A stretch of DNA of 64,000 nt from NZ13-RE01 sp049718665. GTDB taxonomy: Bacteria > Dictyoglomota > Dictyoglomia > Dictyoglomales > Dictyoglomaceae. Shown in pieces: positions 35,469 to 42,923 of the stretch. The first letter of the stretch is position 1, and every line of letters begins with the position of its first letter. Below the pieces are notes generated by a model. The model was not told the DNA's origin and did not search any database. It was given only the letters and a program-made list of their open reading frames with translations. Where the stretch lies: the NCBI GenBank assembly GCA_049718665.1, contig JBNARO010000003.1, forward strand, positions 11,637-75,636. Reading direction: 5' to 3'. A program made the position numbers and the translations under genes.

Positions 35469-35818
35469 AAGGTTTAATTCTCTGTGTATGTCAAGGAACA
35501 TGCCCCTCATTCCAAAATATGAATATCTTTGAAATTCTCAATACTTTAAGAAGAGAAGGACTTGTAGATTTTGTGGCTGTGCATCCACAACTTTGTGCAG
35601 ATGATGGAGATAATTTCTTGTCGACTCTTGCTAAAAGTAATGGGGATATTGAAAAACTTTATATAGCGGGATGTGATCCCAAAATGCAAGCAAAAATGTT
35701 TAGAGATGCCTTTGAAAAAGCGGGATTTGATAAAACAAAACACATAGGTGTGGATATAAGAAACATGAACACAGAACAGGCTCTTGAAACAATAAGAAAA
35801 TTAATAAAAGAGTCCTAA
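35465..35818 (+). CDS. Stand-alone HdrA N-terminal-like iron-sulfur protein
   Basis: A 117-residue protein matching only the N-terminal part of heterodisulfide reductase subunit A: CVCQGTCPSF, then VHPQLCADDG, then IAGCDPKMQAKMFRDAFEKAGF and a closing IRNMNTEQAL. In HdrA this part precedes the FAD domain, which is absent here. The GTG start overlaps the ferredoxin stop. A strong terminator follows, so it is the last gene of the module. Confidence 0.78.
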   Translation: MKGLILCVCQGTCPSFQNMNIFEILNTLRREGLVDFVAVHPQLCADDGDNFLSTLAKSNGDIEKLYIAGCDPKMQAKMFRDAFEKAGFDKTKHIGVDIRNMNTEQALETIRKLIKES

Positions 35819-35843
35819 GTATGTTTCTCTATTGAAAATTTTC

Positions 35844-35880
35844 AAAAGCCTCCCTTTTGGAGGGAGGCTTTTTATTTTTA
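35844..35880 (+). terminator. Intrinsic terminator of the redox module
   Basis: A 12-bp perfect stem (AAAAGCCTCCCT with its complement) and 5-base loop, followed by TATTTTTA. The A-rich 5' arm could let it work on both strands. Confidence 0.9.
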
Positions 35881-35890
35881 ATTACTCCTA

Positions 35891-35921
35891 TTTACTTAGA
35901 GTTAACTCTAAGATTTATAAT
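35891..35921 (+). promoter_or_regulatory. MerR-type promoter/operator of flavodoxin operon
   Basis: TTTACT (35891-35896) and TATAAT (35916-35921) are separated by 19 bases, the over-long spacer typical of MerR-activated promoters. The spacer region carries a perfect 18-bp palindrome, CTTAGAGTTAACTCTAAG (35895-35912), very like known operators of NmlR/AdhR-type MerR proteins. A MerR-like gene is the second gene of the operon. Confidence 0.85.
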
Positions 35922-35956
35922 AAAAACAAAATTTAGATGAGGAGAGGCTAAAAATT

Positions 35957-36442
35957 ATGAATCAAAACATACTTATTGTATATTATAGCTGGTCTGGAAA
36001 TACACGTAAGGCTGCAGAAATAATACATAAATATGTAGGAGGAAAAATTATTGAGATAGAGCCTGAAAAGCCTTATCCAAAATCTTATAATGATACTGTA
36101 CGCCAGGCTAAAAAAGAGATAGAAGCAAAGTATAAACCCCCAATAAAACCCAAAGTTGAAGGTATAAATGAGTTCGATATTATCTTTATTGGTACACCCA
36201 ATTGGTGGAGTACTATAGCTCCACCAGTTGCAACCTTTTTGTCAGAGCACGATTTTTCAGGTAAGACTATTATTCCATTTTGTACCCATGGAGGTGGAGG
36301 AAAGGGGAGAATTGTAGAAGATATTTCAAAACTTTGTCCGGATTCTAAAATTTTAGAGTGTTTTTCAACATATGAAAGGGGATCAAAAGATCTGGAAAGT
36401 AAGATAATAGAATGGCTTAAAAGAATTGGACTATTAAAATAG
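35957..36442 (+). CDS. Flavodoxin family protein
   Basis: Small FMN electron carrier or reductase of 161 residues. The phosphate loop is YYSWSGNTRKAA, followed by FIGTPNWWSTIAPPVATFL and IPFCTHGGGGKGRIVEDI, both flavin-contact regions of the flavodoxin_4 type. First gene behind a MerR-type promoter, followed by a MerR-like gene and an Fe-S aldo/keto reductase. A role in carbonyl or electrophile reduction is inferred. Confidence 0.9.
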   Translation: MNQNILIVYYSWSGNTRKAAEIIHKYVGGKIIEIEPEKPYPKSYNDTVRQAKKEIEAKYKPPIKPKVEGINEFDIIFIGTPNWWSTIAPPVATFLSEHDFSGKTIIPFCTHGGGGKGRIVEDISKLCPDSKILECFSTYERGSKDLESKIIEWLKRIGLLK

Positions 36443-36461
36443 AGATGGGAGGGATTTTGTC

Positions 36462-36674
36462 GTGAAGATAAAAGAAGTAAGTGAAAAATACAAAATCTCC
36501 AAAGATACATTGCGGTACTATGAGAAGATAGGATTGATCCCTCGAGTAAAGAGAAACAAAAATGGGGTTAGAGAATATACAGAAACGGACTGCAAGTTAA
36601 TTGAGCTTATTAAGTGTATGAGGAATGCGGGAGTAGAAATAGAAGCATTAGTAGAGTATGTAAGACTCCTTTGA
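36462..36674 (+). CDS. Truncated MerR-family regulator (DNA-binding domain only)
   Basis: A 70-residue protein with the complete MerR winged-helix part (IKEVSEKYKISKDTLRYYEKIGLIPRVKRNKNGVREYTETD) and the start of the linker (KCMRNAGVEIEALVEYVRLL). The usual long dimerisation helix and C-terminal end, some 40-60 residues, are missing, and no other frame continues them. It has a GTG start with GGGAGGG nine bases upstream, so it should be translated. It may be decayed, or a minimal regulator of the 35891-35921 promoter. Confidence 0.8.
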   Translation: MKIKEVSEKYKISKDTLRYYEKIGLIPRVKRNKNGVREYTETDCKLIELIKCMRNAGVEIEALVEYVRLL

Positions 36675-36724
36675 AAGTCGCATTTTATCCTTTGAAAGGA
36701 ATATTAAAAAGGGGGTCTTATAAG

Positions 36725-37747
36725 ATGAAGCTAAGAAGGCTTGGAAGGACAAATCTTGAGGTTTTCCCTATAGCCTTTGGAGGGATTCCTATTCAGAGAG
36801 TAAGTGAAGAAATTGCTACAAAAATTGTAAAAAGAGCAGTAGAGCTTGGAATTAATCTTATAGACACCGCAAGAGCATATACTGATAGTGAAATTAAAAT
36901 TGGGAAGGCATTGAAAGGAGTTGACAAAAAAGTATATATCTCTTCTAAATCAGGGAATAGGACAAAAGATGGAATATATGAGGATGTGAAAATAAGTCTT
37001 AAGAATTTAGGAGTTGATAAAATTGATATTTATCATATCCATGGAGTTAATGATAGGGAAACCTTTGAGAAAATTTTTAAACCCGATGGTGCATACTTTG
37101 GACTTTTAAAAGCTAAGGAGGAGGGTCTTATCGATTTTATAGCGGTATCAAGCCATAGCAATGATATATTGGTAGATTTAATTGTCACAGACAAATTTGA
37201 CGTTATACAGGTTAGTTACAACTTTATTGAAATAGAACCCGAAGAGAAAGTTTTTCCTCTTGCTTTAGAAAGGGATATAGGAATAATAGCTATGAAGCCC
37301 ATGGCAGGAGGGGTCCTTCCAAATCCTAAACTTTCTTTAAAATTCGTACTTCAAAAGGAATTTTTAGTCCCAGATCCAGGTATAGAATCTCTACAAGAAT
37401 TAGAAGAGAACGTAAAAATCGCTATGGAAAATTCCCCTTTAACCGATGAGGAATGGAAGGAAATTGAGAAAATAAGAGAAGAAATGGGATCTACCTTTTG
37501 TAGAAAATGTGATTATTGCCAACCATGTCCTCAAGGAATTCCTATTTCTACCATCATTAGGGCAGAGTCATTTCTCAAAAGATTACCAGATGAAACCATA
37601 AGAAAGGGCTGGTTTTATGATGCCTACCTAAAAGCACAAAATTGCACCAAATGTGGAATTTGTATGACAAGATGCCCTTATAAGTTACCTATTCCAGATC
37701 TTATAGATGAAAATATAAAACTTGTAAGAGAGTATTTAGAAAGATAA
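36725..37747 (+). CDS. Aldo/keto reductase with two C-terminal 4Fe-4S motifs
   Basis: A 340-residue protein. The AKR barrel has the tetrad Asp and Tyr in LIDTARAYTDSE, Lys in ISSKSGN and His in DIYHIHGV. The C-terminal ferredoxin-like part has CRKCDYCQPCPQG and CTKCGICMTRCPY. I start it at 36725, preceded by AGGGGG; a longer frame to 36614 runs through the MerR gene. Last gene of the flavodoxin operon, so NAD(P)H and ferredoxin/flavodoxin electrons may meet here. Confidence 0.93.
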   Translation: MKLRRLGRTNLEVFPIAFGGIPIQRVSEEIATKIVKRAVELGINLIDTARAYTDSEIKIGKALKGVDKKVYISSKSGNRTKDGIYEDVKISLKNLGVDKIDIYHIHGVNDRETFEKIFKPDGAYFGLLKAKEEGLIDFIAVSSHSNDILVDLIVTDKFDVIQVSYNFIEIEPEEKVFPLALERDIGIIAMKPMAGGVLPNPKLSLKFVLQKEFLVPDPGIESLQELEENVKIAMENSPLTDEEWKEIEKIREEMGSTFCRKCDYCQPCPQGIPISTIIRAESFLKRLPDETIRKGWFYDAYLKAQNCTKCGICMTRCPYKLPIPDLIDENIKLVREYLER

Positions 37748-37816
37748 AGCTTAAGGGGGTAAATATAAGCGGAAGCACATCAAATGCTGTGAAGGAAGAG
37801 ATTCCATAGCAGAAAA

Positions 37817-37844
37817 GCACCAGAGACTACTTAAATTCTGGTGC
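37817..37844 (-). terminator. tRNA-Leu terminator that incorporates the tRNA 3' end
   Basis: An 8-bp stem GCACCAGA/TCTGGTGC with a 12-base loop, followed by TTTTCTGC on the minus strand. Its 5' arm contains GCACCA, the last acceptor base, discriminator and CCA of the tRNA, so terminator folding and mature tRNA folding compete for these bases. Confidence 0.65.
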
Positions 37845-37924
37845 GGATGGGGGGACTTGAACCCCCACGGGGCTATCCCCACAAGATCCTGAATCTTGCG
37901 CGTCTGCCATTCCGCCACATCCGC
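37839..37924 (-). tRNA. tRNA-Leu (CAG)
   Basis: A complete class II tRNA of 86 bases with encoded CCA. It has acceptor GCGGATG paired with the 3' ATCCGC region, a D-arm with GGCGGAATGGCAGACGC, anticodon stem CAAGA/TCTTG with loop TTCAGGA (anticodon CAG), a variable arm, and T-arm GGGGGTTCAAGTCCCCC. It reads CUG codons, which are rare in this AT-rich genome. A weak promoter (extended -10 TGATAAAAT about 15 bases upstream) is possible. Confidence 0.95.
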
Positions 37925-38066
37925 AAAAGTCTACATATATTTTATCACATAAAGCTATTAATTTCTAATCCTATTTCACAATTCCCCTTTGGATAAAAAA
38001 GAAAAAGTGATAAAATTTTTAAATGATTTGGTAAAAGAGTTTAAAATTTAATAGGGGGGAGAAAAA

Positions 38067-38603
38067 ATGTATGTAAGAGTATATCTTAAGAGTATAGCAG
38101 ACTTTCTTACCCTCTTTAGATTCTCTATTGGAGGGTTTTTCACATATCTTGGACTTTACAGAGGTAAAGATGCTTTTCCCTCGGTAATTGTTCTTCTTCT
38201 TTTAGGTTGGCTCTCAGATGTGTTAGATGGTTCCTTAGCGAGAGCTTCAAAAGTAAGTTATAAAACTTGGGTAGGAGAACATGATTTTCAAGTAGACATT
38301 GTTTTCTCTTTTGGTCTCCTTATGTATCTTGTACTCAGTGGCTTTATTTCCTTCCTTCTCATTTTTGTGTATCTTATTTCTGCTTTCTTAGAAATAAGAT
38401 CTTTTCCAGAGGGAGAGAGAGTCAACGCTTTTCTCGCTATCCCTTATGCTTTTGCAATATATGATGCTTTTAAGTATGCTCTTCCCTATGGGATAATGAC
38501 CATTATTTTTCTCTTTTTGCTTCTTCTTTTCACTTGGAATAGATTTATAAATGAGAAATTTCCTAGATTTATAGAAGAAGTAAAAAGTATATGGAAGAAA
38601 TGA
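38067..38603 (+). CDS. CDP-alcohol phosphatidyltransferase-like membrane protein
   Basis: A 178-residue integral membrane protein with about five helices. The family motif is D-x2-DG-x2-AR-x8-G-x3-D-x3-D. Here DVLDGSLAR is intact, but the second half reads ASKVSYKTWVGEHDFQVD, where the expected Gly is Trp and both late Asp are displaced by one residue. It may be a diverged phospholipid synthase such as a PgsA-like enzyme, or have lost activity. It overlaps rsmG by 13 bp. Confidence 0.75.
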   Translation: MYVRVYLKSIADFLTLFRFSIGGFFTYLGLYRGKDAFPSVIVLLLLGWLSDVLDGSLARASKVSYKTWVGEHDFQVDIVFSFGLLMYLVLSGFISFLLIFVYLISAFLEIRSFPEGERVNAFLAIPYAFAIYDAFKYALPYGIMTIIFLFLLLLFTWNRFINEKFPRFIEEVKSIWKK

Positions 38604-39334
38604 AAAAAGAAGAATTTTCTGAATTCTTTTTAGAAAAGTTAAAGAATTTTGAGATATCTCTTTCTTCTTCCCAAGAGGAAATGTTCTATAAATATTTAGA
38701 ACATTTAATATCTTGGAATAGAAAAATTAATTTAACATCCATAGAAAAAGAAGAAGAAATTATTTTAAAGCATTTTGTAGACTCATTAACCTGTAGTTTA
38801 GCTATAAGAGGAGAAGAAATAAATAGAGTTATTGATGTGGGAACAGGGGCAGGATTTCCAGGAATTCCTCTAAAAATAATTTTTAATTCATGGAAATTAA
38901 CTCTTTTAGAAGCTCAGAAAAAAAAGATTGAATTTCTTCAAGAAATAGTAAAAAAATTGGAGTTAAAAGATATAGAAATTATTTGGGATAGAGCGGAAAA
39001 TCTTGCGAAGGATGAAAATTATAGAGAAAAATTTGACTTGGTTTTAGCAAGGGGAGTAGCAAAACCCAATATAGTTTTGGAATATACAATACCTTTTGTA
39101 AAAATTGATAAGATATTTCTGGCTCAAACCACAGAAAAAAGTTTTTCTGAATGGGAAAAAGCACGTAAAATCTCAGAGATTTTAGGAGCAAAATGGGAGA
39201 GAGAAATTAGACTAACTTTCAACGATATAAATAGAATTTTAATTATTTTTAGGAAGATTAGTGGTACACCAGAAAAATATCCTCGAAGACCTGGGATACC
39301 AGAAAAAAGACCATTGAATCCAGATAAGATGTGA
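38591..39334 (+). CDS. rsmG: 16S rRNA (guanine527-N7)-methyltransferase
   Basis: SAM methyltransferase of 247 residues. Features are LISWNRKINLTSI, the SAM motif VIDVGTGAGFPGIPLKI, LVLARGVAKPNIVLEY, and a C-terminal RRPGIPEKRPL typical of the family. The start overlaps the upstream gene, and an ATG three codons later is also possible since neither has a clear ribosome site. The family is also called GidB, but no gidA is adjacent. Confidence 0.92.
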   Translation: MEEMKKEEFSEFFLEKLKNFEISLSSSQEEMFYKYLEHLISWNRKINLTSIEKEEEIILKHFVDSLTCSLAIRGEEINRVIDVGTGAGFPGIPLKIIFNSWKLTLLEAQKKKIEFLQEIVKKLELKDIEIIWDRAENLAKDENYREKFDLVLARGVAKPNIVLEYTIPFVKIDKIFLAQTTEKSFSEWEKARKISEILGAKWEREIRLTFNDINRILIIFRKISGTPEKYPRRPGIPEKRPLNPDKM

Positions 39335-39375
39335 TATAATTTTAAAAAATTAATGTAAAGAAAGGAAGAGAAAAA

Positions 39376-40494
39376 ATGGAAATTATAGAAGTTAAAACGA
39401 AAAAAGAAAAAAGGGATTTTATAATGTTTCCTTTTGAATTATACAAAAATGACCCTCTCTGGGTTCCTCCATTAATTAGTGAGATGAAAAAAATTATTGA
39501 TGGACCAGGAAGTCTTCTTTTTCAAAGTGGTCCCCATACCTTTTTCTTAGCATATGAAGGGAAGAAAGTTGTAGGAAGATTAGCTGTAGGGATCGACGAA
39601 AAATTAAATAGATTCAGAAATAAGGAGGAAGGATATGTTACCCTTTTTGAATGTATTAATGATCAAAAAGTAGCCTATGCATTATTAAATACTGCAGCTT
39701 TATGGCTAAAGGAAAGGGGAATGAAGTATATGTCAGGATTTGTCTCACCCACAAACGGCGATGATTTTAGAGGGATGCTTGTGGAGAACTTTCAAGACCC
39801 ACCCCTTTTGTATACTACCTATAACCCTCCTTATTATGTTGAATTCTTTGAAAATTATGGATTTAAGAGGGATCATATCTTCTTAGCCTTTAAATATAAT
39901 TTAAGATCTCTTCCCTTAGATAATGCTATAAAAACAGTAGAATATGCTAAGAAAAAGTATGGTTTTATTACAAGACCTGCAGATTATTCAAAGGTTGAGA
40001 GTGAAGCAAAAGCCTTACAATATATTCTTGAAAGATCTTTAATTCCTTTAGAGTATGATTATTTAATACCTCCAACAGAAGAAGAAATGATAAGTTTAGC
40101 AAAAGATCTTAAGAAGTTTATACCTCCAAACTTTGTTCAGATGGCATGGGCAGAAGATGAGCCTGTAGGATTTGCGGTTGCTATTCCTGATTACAATCAA
40201 GTTCTTAAGAAGCTAAATGGGAGACTATTCCCTTTTGGATGGCTAAAATTTTATTGGTATAAGAGAAAAATAAATAGAGCACGAGTTTTTCTTCTTTTTG
40301 TGGTTCCTGAATATCAATCAAAGGGAGTTCCTTCTGCATTATTTATTGAATTGTTAAAGTATGCTAGAAGTATAGGCTACGAGTTTGCAGAAGGTTCTAC
40401 TATAAACATCAATAATATAAAAATGTGTAGGGAAGCAGAAGGAGCGGGAGGTATACCTTATAAGAAATATGTAATTTATGGAAAAAATATTTAG
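39376..40494 (+). CDS. GNAT-like (YghO-type) protein of unknown function
   Basis: A 372-residue protein with a duplicated acyltransferase look. An N-terminal part (FPFELYKNDPLWVPPLISEMKKIID, then FFLAYEGKKVVGRLAVGID) resembles the YghO/DUF family found beside acetyltransferases. A C-terminal GNAT-like part has MAWAEDEPVGFAVAIPD and VVPEYQSKGVPSALFIELLKYARSIGYEFAEGS, where the acetyl-CoA loop would lie. No substrate can be inferred. It stands alone between rsmG and an ArsR gene, with a GGAAGAG ribosome site. Confidence 0.65.
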   Translation: MEIIEVKTKKEKRDFIMFPFELYKNDPLWVPPLISEMKKIIDGPGSLLFQSGPHTFFLAYEGKKVVGRLAVGIDEKLNRFRNKEEGYVTLFECINDQKVAYALLNTAALWLKERGMKYMSGFVSPTNGDDFRGMLVENFQDPPLLYTTYNPPYYVEFFENYGFKRDHIFLAFKYNLRSLPLDNAIKTVEYAKKKYGFITRPADYSKVESEAKALQYILERSLIPLEYDYLIPPTEEEMISLAKDLKKFIPPNFVQMAWAEDEPVGFAVAIPDYNQVLKKLNGRLFPFGWLKFYWYKRKINRARVFLLFVVPEYQSKGVPSALFIELLKYARSIGYEFAEGSTININNIKMCREAEGAGGIPYKKYVIYGKNI

Positions 40495-40496
40495 GC

Positions 40497-40524
40497 TTGA
40501 CAAATTCTAAATTTAGCTTATACT
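40497..40524 (+). promoter_or_regulatory. Promoter and candidate operator of the second ArsR gene
   Basis: TTGACA (40497-40502) and TATACT (40519-40524) with a 16-base spacer that contains the palindrome CTAAATTTAG (40507-40516). The position between -35 and -10 fits autorepression by the ArsR protein encoded just downstream. Confidence 0.7.
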
Positions 40525-40568
40525 GTTTAAAGTTAGTAAAATTTTATAAGAAGAGGGGTTAAGGAGTT

Positions 40569-40883
40569 ATGGAAAAAGAGAAAAAGCATTTAACTTCTGA
40601 AGAGTGTGAAGGCTTAGCTGATATTTTTAAATCTCTTTCAAGCTCAGTAAGAGTTCATATTCTTTGCACTCTCATCGAGGGAGAAAAAAGCGCAGGAGAA
40701 ATTGCAAAGGCAGTCAATGCATCTTTTGCTAATACCTCTCAAAATTTAAAAGATCTTTATAACTTAGGTCTCCTAAAGAAAAGAAGAAGTGGACAACATG
40801 TTTACTATTCTCTTGCCAGTGATGATGTAATGGAATTATTAAGATTGGTTTATAAAATTCGTTATAGAGCGGGAGTGAAATGA
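40569..40883 (+). CDS. ArsR-family transcriptional regulator
   Basis: A 104-residue winged-helix repressor (LADIFKSLSSSVRVHILCTLIEGEKSAGEIAKAVNASFANTSQNLKDLYNLGLLKKRRSGQHVYYSLASDDVMELLRLVY). It has Cys residues in SEECEGL and HILCTL but no ArsR/SmtB Cys pair in the recognition region, so the signal is unclear. It is monocistronic, ending at a bidirectional hairpin, and probably acts on its own promoter and distant targets. Confidence 0.88.
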   Translation: MEKEKKHLTSEECEGLADIFKSLSSSVRVHILCTLIEGEKSAGEIAKAVNASFANTSQNLKDLYNLGLLKKRRSGQHVYYSLASDDVMELLRLVYKIRYRAGVK

Positions 40884-40896
40884 TATTTTTTATTTT

Positions 40897-40935
40897 GAAG
40901 GAGGGGTCGAAGGGGGTTAGGACGACCCCTCCTTC
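40897..40935. terminator. Bidirectional terminator between ArsR gene and beta-barrel gene
   Basis: A 13-bp perfect stem (GAAGGAGGGGTCG with its complement, 13-base loop) between convergent genes. U-tracts are weak on both sides (TTTGGGTTT on the plus strand). Confidence 0.7.
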
Positions 40936-40942
40936 TTTGGGT

Positions 40943-42319
40943 TTAAAACTGAATTGACCCAGAGAGAGAAGCAACGAGAGGTGGAGTATTCTGAATTGTC
41001 TCTATAATAGAACCTCGAGCTTGATATCCTAATCCCGCATCTACCCTTAAAATTAATAAATTTATTCCTGCGCCAAAAGTGTAATATATTGGTTGGAAAT
41101 TAGTATCAAATATTGCTCCACTTCTTACCACAAGGAAAAATAATGGTTGTTCTACTCCAAGTCTATATAAGGTTGGCTGGAAATTTTTATCTAAATCGAT
41201 ATCAAAAGCAACTTTTGTATTCAAAGTAGGAACTTTTAACATAGCTCCCGCTTTTAGAGAAAGGGGCGGTATTCCAAATTCTACTTCTATATCCTCGGGA
41301 GGAATAGAACCTGTTTCAGTATAGCTACCCTCAGGATAATCATTCTTTACTAAGTTGCCACTATTATCATAGACAAAATAGCCTATTTCATATTGCCAAT
41401 TATACTCTCCACCTAACCACTGTGCATATACATTTTGAGCAGAAATTCCAAGGGCAAAGTTTTCAGAAAGTCTCAAATATGCTCCAAGATCTATAGCCCA
41501 GTTTCTTATATTCCATATGTTACTTCCATGCTCTATATAGTCATAAATATTATTAGTATTATCTTTAATAGGTTTATTCTCTACAGAAGAATATTCAAGT
41601 CCTGCAACATTTACTAATGCATTTACATATTCATGTGAATTTACAAAGACATTTAATCTTAAATTTGCTCCTAAATTAAGCTTAAAATTATCTATATCAA
41701 TTATTGGAAGTCCTAAAGTTAATGCACCATTAAGATCAAATGGTATATATGCCCAAACTCTTACATCTGCTATAGTATCAGTAGTATNNNNNNNNNNNNN
41801 NNNNNNNNNNNNNNNNNNNNNNNNNNNNNNNNNNNNNNNNNNNNNNNNNNNNNNNNNNNNNNNNNNNNNNNNNNNNNNNNNNNNNNNATTTGTATATTTA
41901 TAATAATCAAACGCGGGATATGCATCTCCCCAAACTGTTAATCCCAATCTTCCAATTCCCAAATTTGCATATCCAGTCAAAAATCCTTCTGCATATAAAC
42001 TATCATTAGGTGGTTCTTGTTGTCCCATCATATCTATATATTCCATAATCTTGCTAAAGCTCTCCCAATTTTTGGGATCTACTGGCCAAAATCCAAAACC
42101 TGCCTTTAAAGAAAAGTTATTATATTCTCCCATCAAAGCGGGATTAAACATTGCGGATGTAGGTGAATCTCCTAAAGCGGTCATCGCACCCGCCATACCA
42201 AGGGCTCTCGGATCCTTTGCAAGAGGAAAGAATGGATCAGGAGCAATTTCAACTGCCAAAGTATAAACAGGAATCAAAAGGAAAAGGATAGTTAAAAGAA
42301 TTAGAAATTTATTTTTCAT
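40943..42319 (-). CDS. Outer-membrane beta-barrel-type protein (interrupted by a 100-N assembly gap)
   Basis: The N-terminus is a signal peptide (about 1-22, ending TLAVE). Then comes DPRALGMAGAMTALGDSPTSAMFNPALMG, a PorV/TraF-like barrel signature, followed by alternating hydrophobic beta-strand segments ending in a C-terminal Phe (LSGSIQF), as in outer-membrane barrels. The 100 N (41788-41887) hide part of the gene, so the length of 458 residues is nominal. It suggests a diderm envelope. It is divergent from hsp20 and may share the CRP-like site at 42402-42417. Confidence 0.78.
   Translation of the reverse strand: MKNKFLILLTILFLLIPVYTLAVEIAPDPFFPLAKDPRALGMAGAMTALGDSPTSAMFNPALMGEYNNFSLKAGFGFWPVDPKNWESFSKIMEYIDMMGQQEPPNDSLYAEGFLTGYANLGIGRLGLTVWGDAYPAFDYYKYTNXXXXXXXXXXXXXXXXXXXXXXXXXXXXXXXXXXTTDTIADVRVWAYIPFDLNGALTLGLPIIDIDNFKLNLGANLRLNVFVNSHEYVNALVNVAGLEYSSVENKPIKDNTNNIYDYIEHGSNIWNIRNWAIDLGAYLRLSENFALGISAQNVYAQWLGGEYNWQYEIGYFVYDNSGNLVKNDYPEGSYTETGSIPPEDIEVEFGIPPLSLKAGAMLKVPTLNTKVAFDIDLDKNFQPTLYRLGVEQPLFFLVVRSGAIFDTNFQPIYYTFGAGINLLILRVDAGLGYQARGSIIETIQNTPPLVASLSGSIQF
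41788..41887. other. Assembly gap (100 N) inside the beta-barrel gene
   Basis: Exactly 100 unknown bases, the usual placeholder for a scaffold join of unknown size. Frame continuity across it is not evidence. Confidence 0.98.
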
Positions 42320-42354
42320 TTTTTCTCCTCCTCAATAAGAATTTTTTCTATTCC

Positions 42355-42360
42355 ATTTTA
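42355..42360 (-). promoter_or_regulatory. Probable extended -10 promoter of the beta-barrel gene
   Basis: Minus-strand TGATAAAAT (TAAAAT at 42355-42360 preceded by TGA). No good -35 is seen, as expected for an activator-dependent promoter. The predicted start near 42348 is about 61 bases from the centre of the TGTGA-N6-TCACA palindrome. Confidence 0.45.
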
Positions 42361-42401
42361 TCATTTTCAATTACAAAATACCATCTTAGAAAGACTTTGT
42401 C

Positions 42402-42417
42402 TGTGATTTTCATCACA
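42402..42417. promoter_or_regulatory. CRP/FNR-type palindrome between divergent genes
   Basis: TGTGATTTTCATCACA is a perfect TGTGA-N6-TCACA half-site pair, the consensus spacing for CRP-like factors. Its centre is about -60 from the predicted starts of both the hsp20 (plus) and beta-barrel (minus) promoters, the classical activator position. No CRP gene is in the window. Confidence 0.6.
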
Positions 42418-42432
42418 TCCTTTTTATGATTT

Positions 42433-42462
42433 TAGACACATGATAGTAATAAATGGTATAAT
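42433..42462 (+). promoter_or_regulatory. hsp20 promoter
   Basis: TATAAT at 42457-42462 with a weak TAGACA -35 (42433-42438) and an 18-base spacer. No CIRCE or HrcA-type repeat is seen. Confidence 0.5.
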
Positions 42463-42501
42463 CAAATAAAAGATACTCTCTAAAAATAAATGGAGGCAGA
42501 A

Positions 42502-42903
42502 ATGAAGAGGAATGAAATTTTTTTAAAAGAAAACGAGTACTTTAGAAGTCAAATATATAGATTAGTGGATTGCTTCTACAGGCAAGGAAGTCGAGTACCT
42601 TTTCAGTGGGGCGCTTGGATTCCAGCAGTAGATGTTTATGAGACTGAGGATAAAATAGTGGTATTAGTAGATATTGCTGGAGTGAGTAAAGAAAATATAG
42701 ATTTAACTTTTCAGGAGAATAAACTTCTTATTAGAGGGACAAGACCTGTGAGATCTTATTCTAATCCTGAAATTTATTACCAAATGGAGATCAATTTTGG
42801 ACCTTTTGAAAGGATAATTCAACTTCCTTGTCCTGTAGATGCTGAAAGAGCTGAAGCAGTTTATAAAGAAGGATTCTTAGAAATTGTGCTTCCTAAAAAG
42901 TAG
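42502..42903 (+). CDS. Hsp20 family small heat-shock protein
   Basis: Alpha-crystallin-domain chaperone of 133 residues that holds unfolding proteins. The domain runs from about WIPAVDVYETEDKIVVLVDIAGV to VYKEGFLEIVLPKK, with the conserved GFLEIVLP end. The short C-terminus lacks an obvious I-x-I tail. I start at the ATG at 42502 because GGAGG lies five bases before it; the ATG at 42490 has none. It lies 20 bp before lon, linking holding and proteolysis of damaged protein. Confidence 0.92.
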   Translation: MKRNEIFLKENEYFRSQIYRLVDCFYRQGSRVPFQWGAWIPAVDVYETEDKIVVLVDIAGVSKENIDLTFQENKLLIRGTRPVRSYSNPEIYYQMEINFGPFERIIQLPCPVDAERAEAVYKEGFLEIVLPKK

Positions 42904-42923
42904 AGGAAAAGGAGGAAAGAGTA

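Noticed and set aside
36614..36724. N-terminal extension of the aldo/keto reductase
   Set aside because: The added residues run out of frame through the MerR gene and do not match the family; the ATG at 36725 has AGGGGG upstream.
41788..41887. In-frame continuity of the beta-barrel gene across the N run
   Set aside because: A 100-N run is a placeholder, so frame agreement carries no information.
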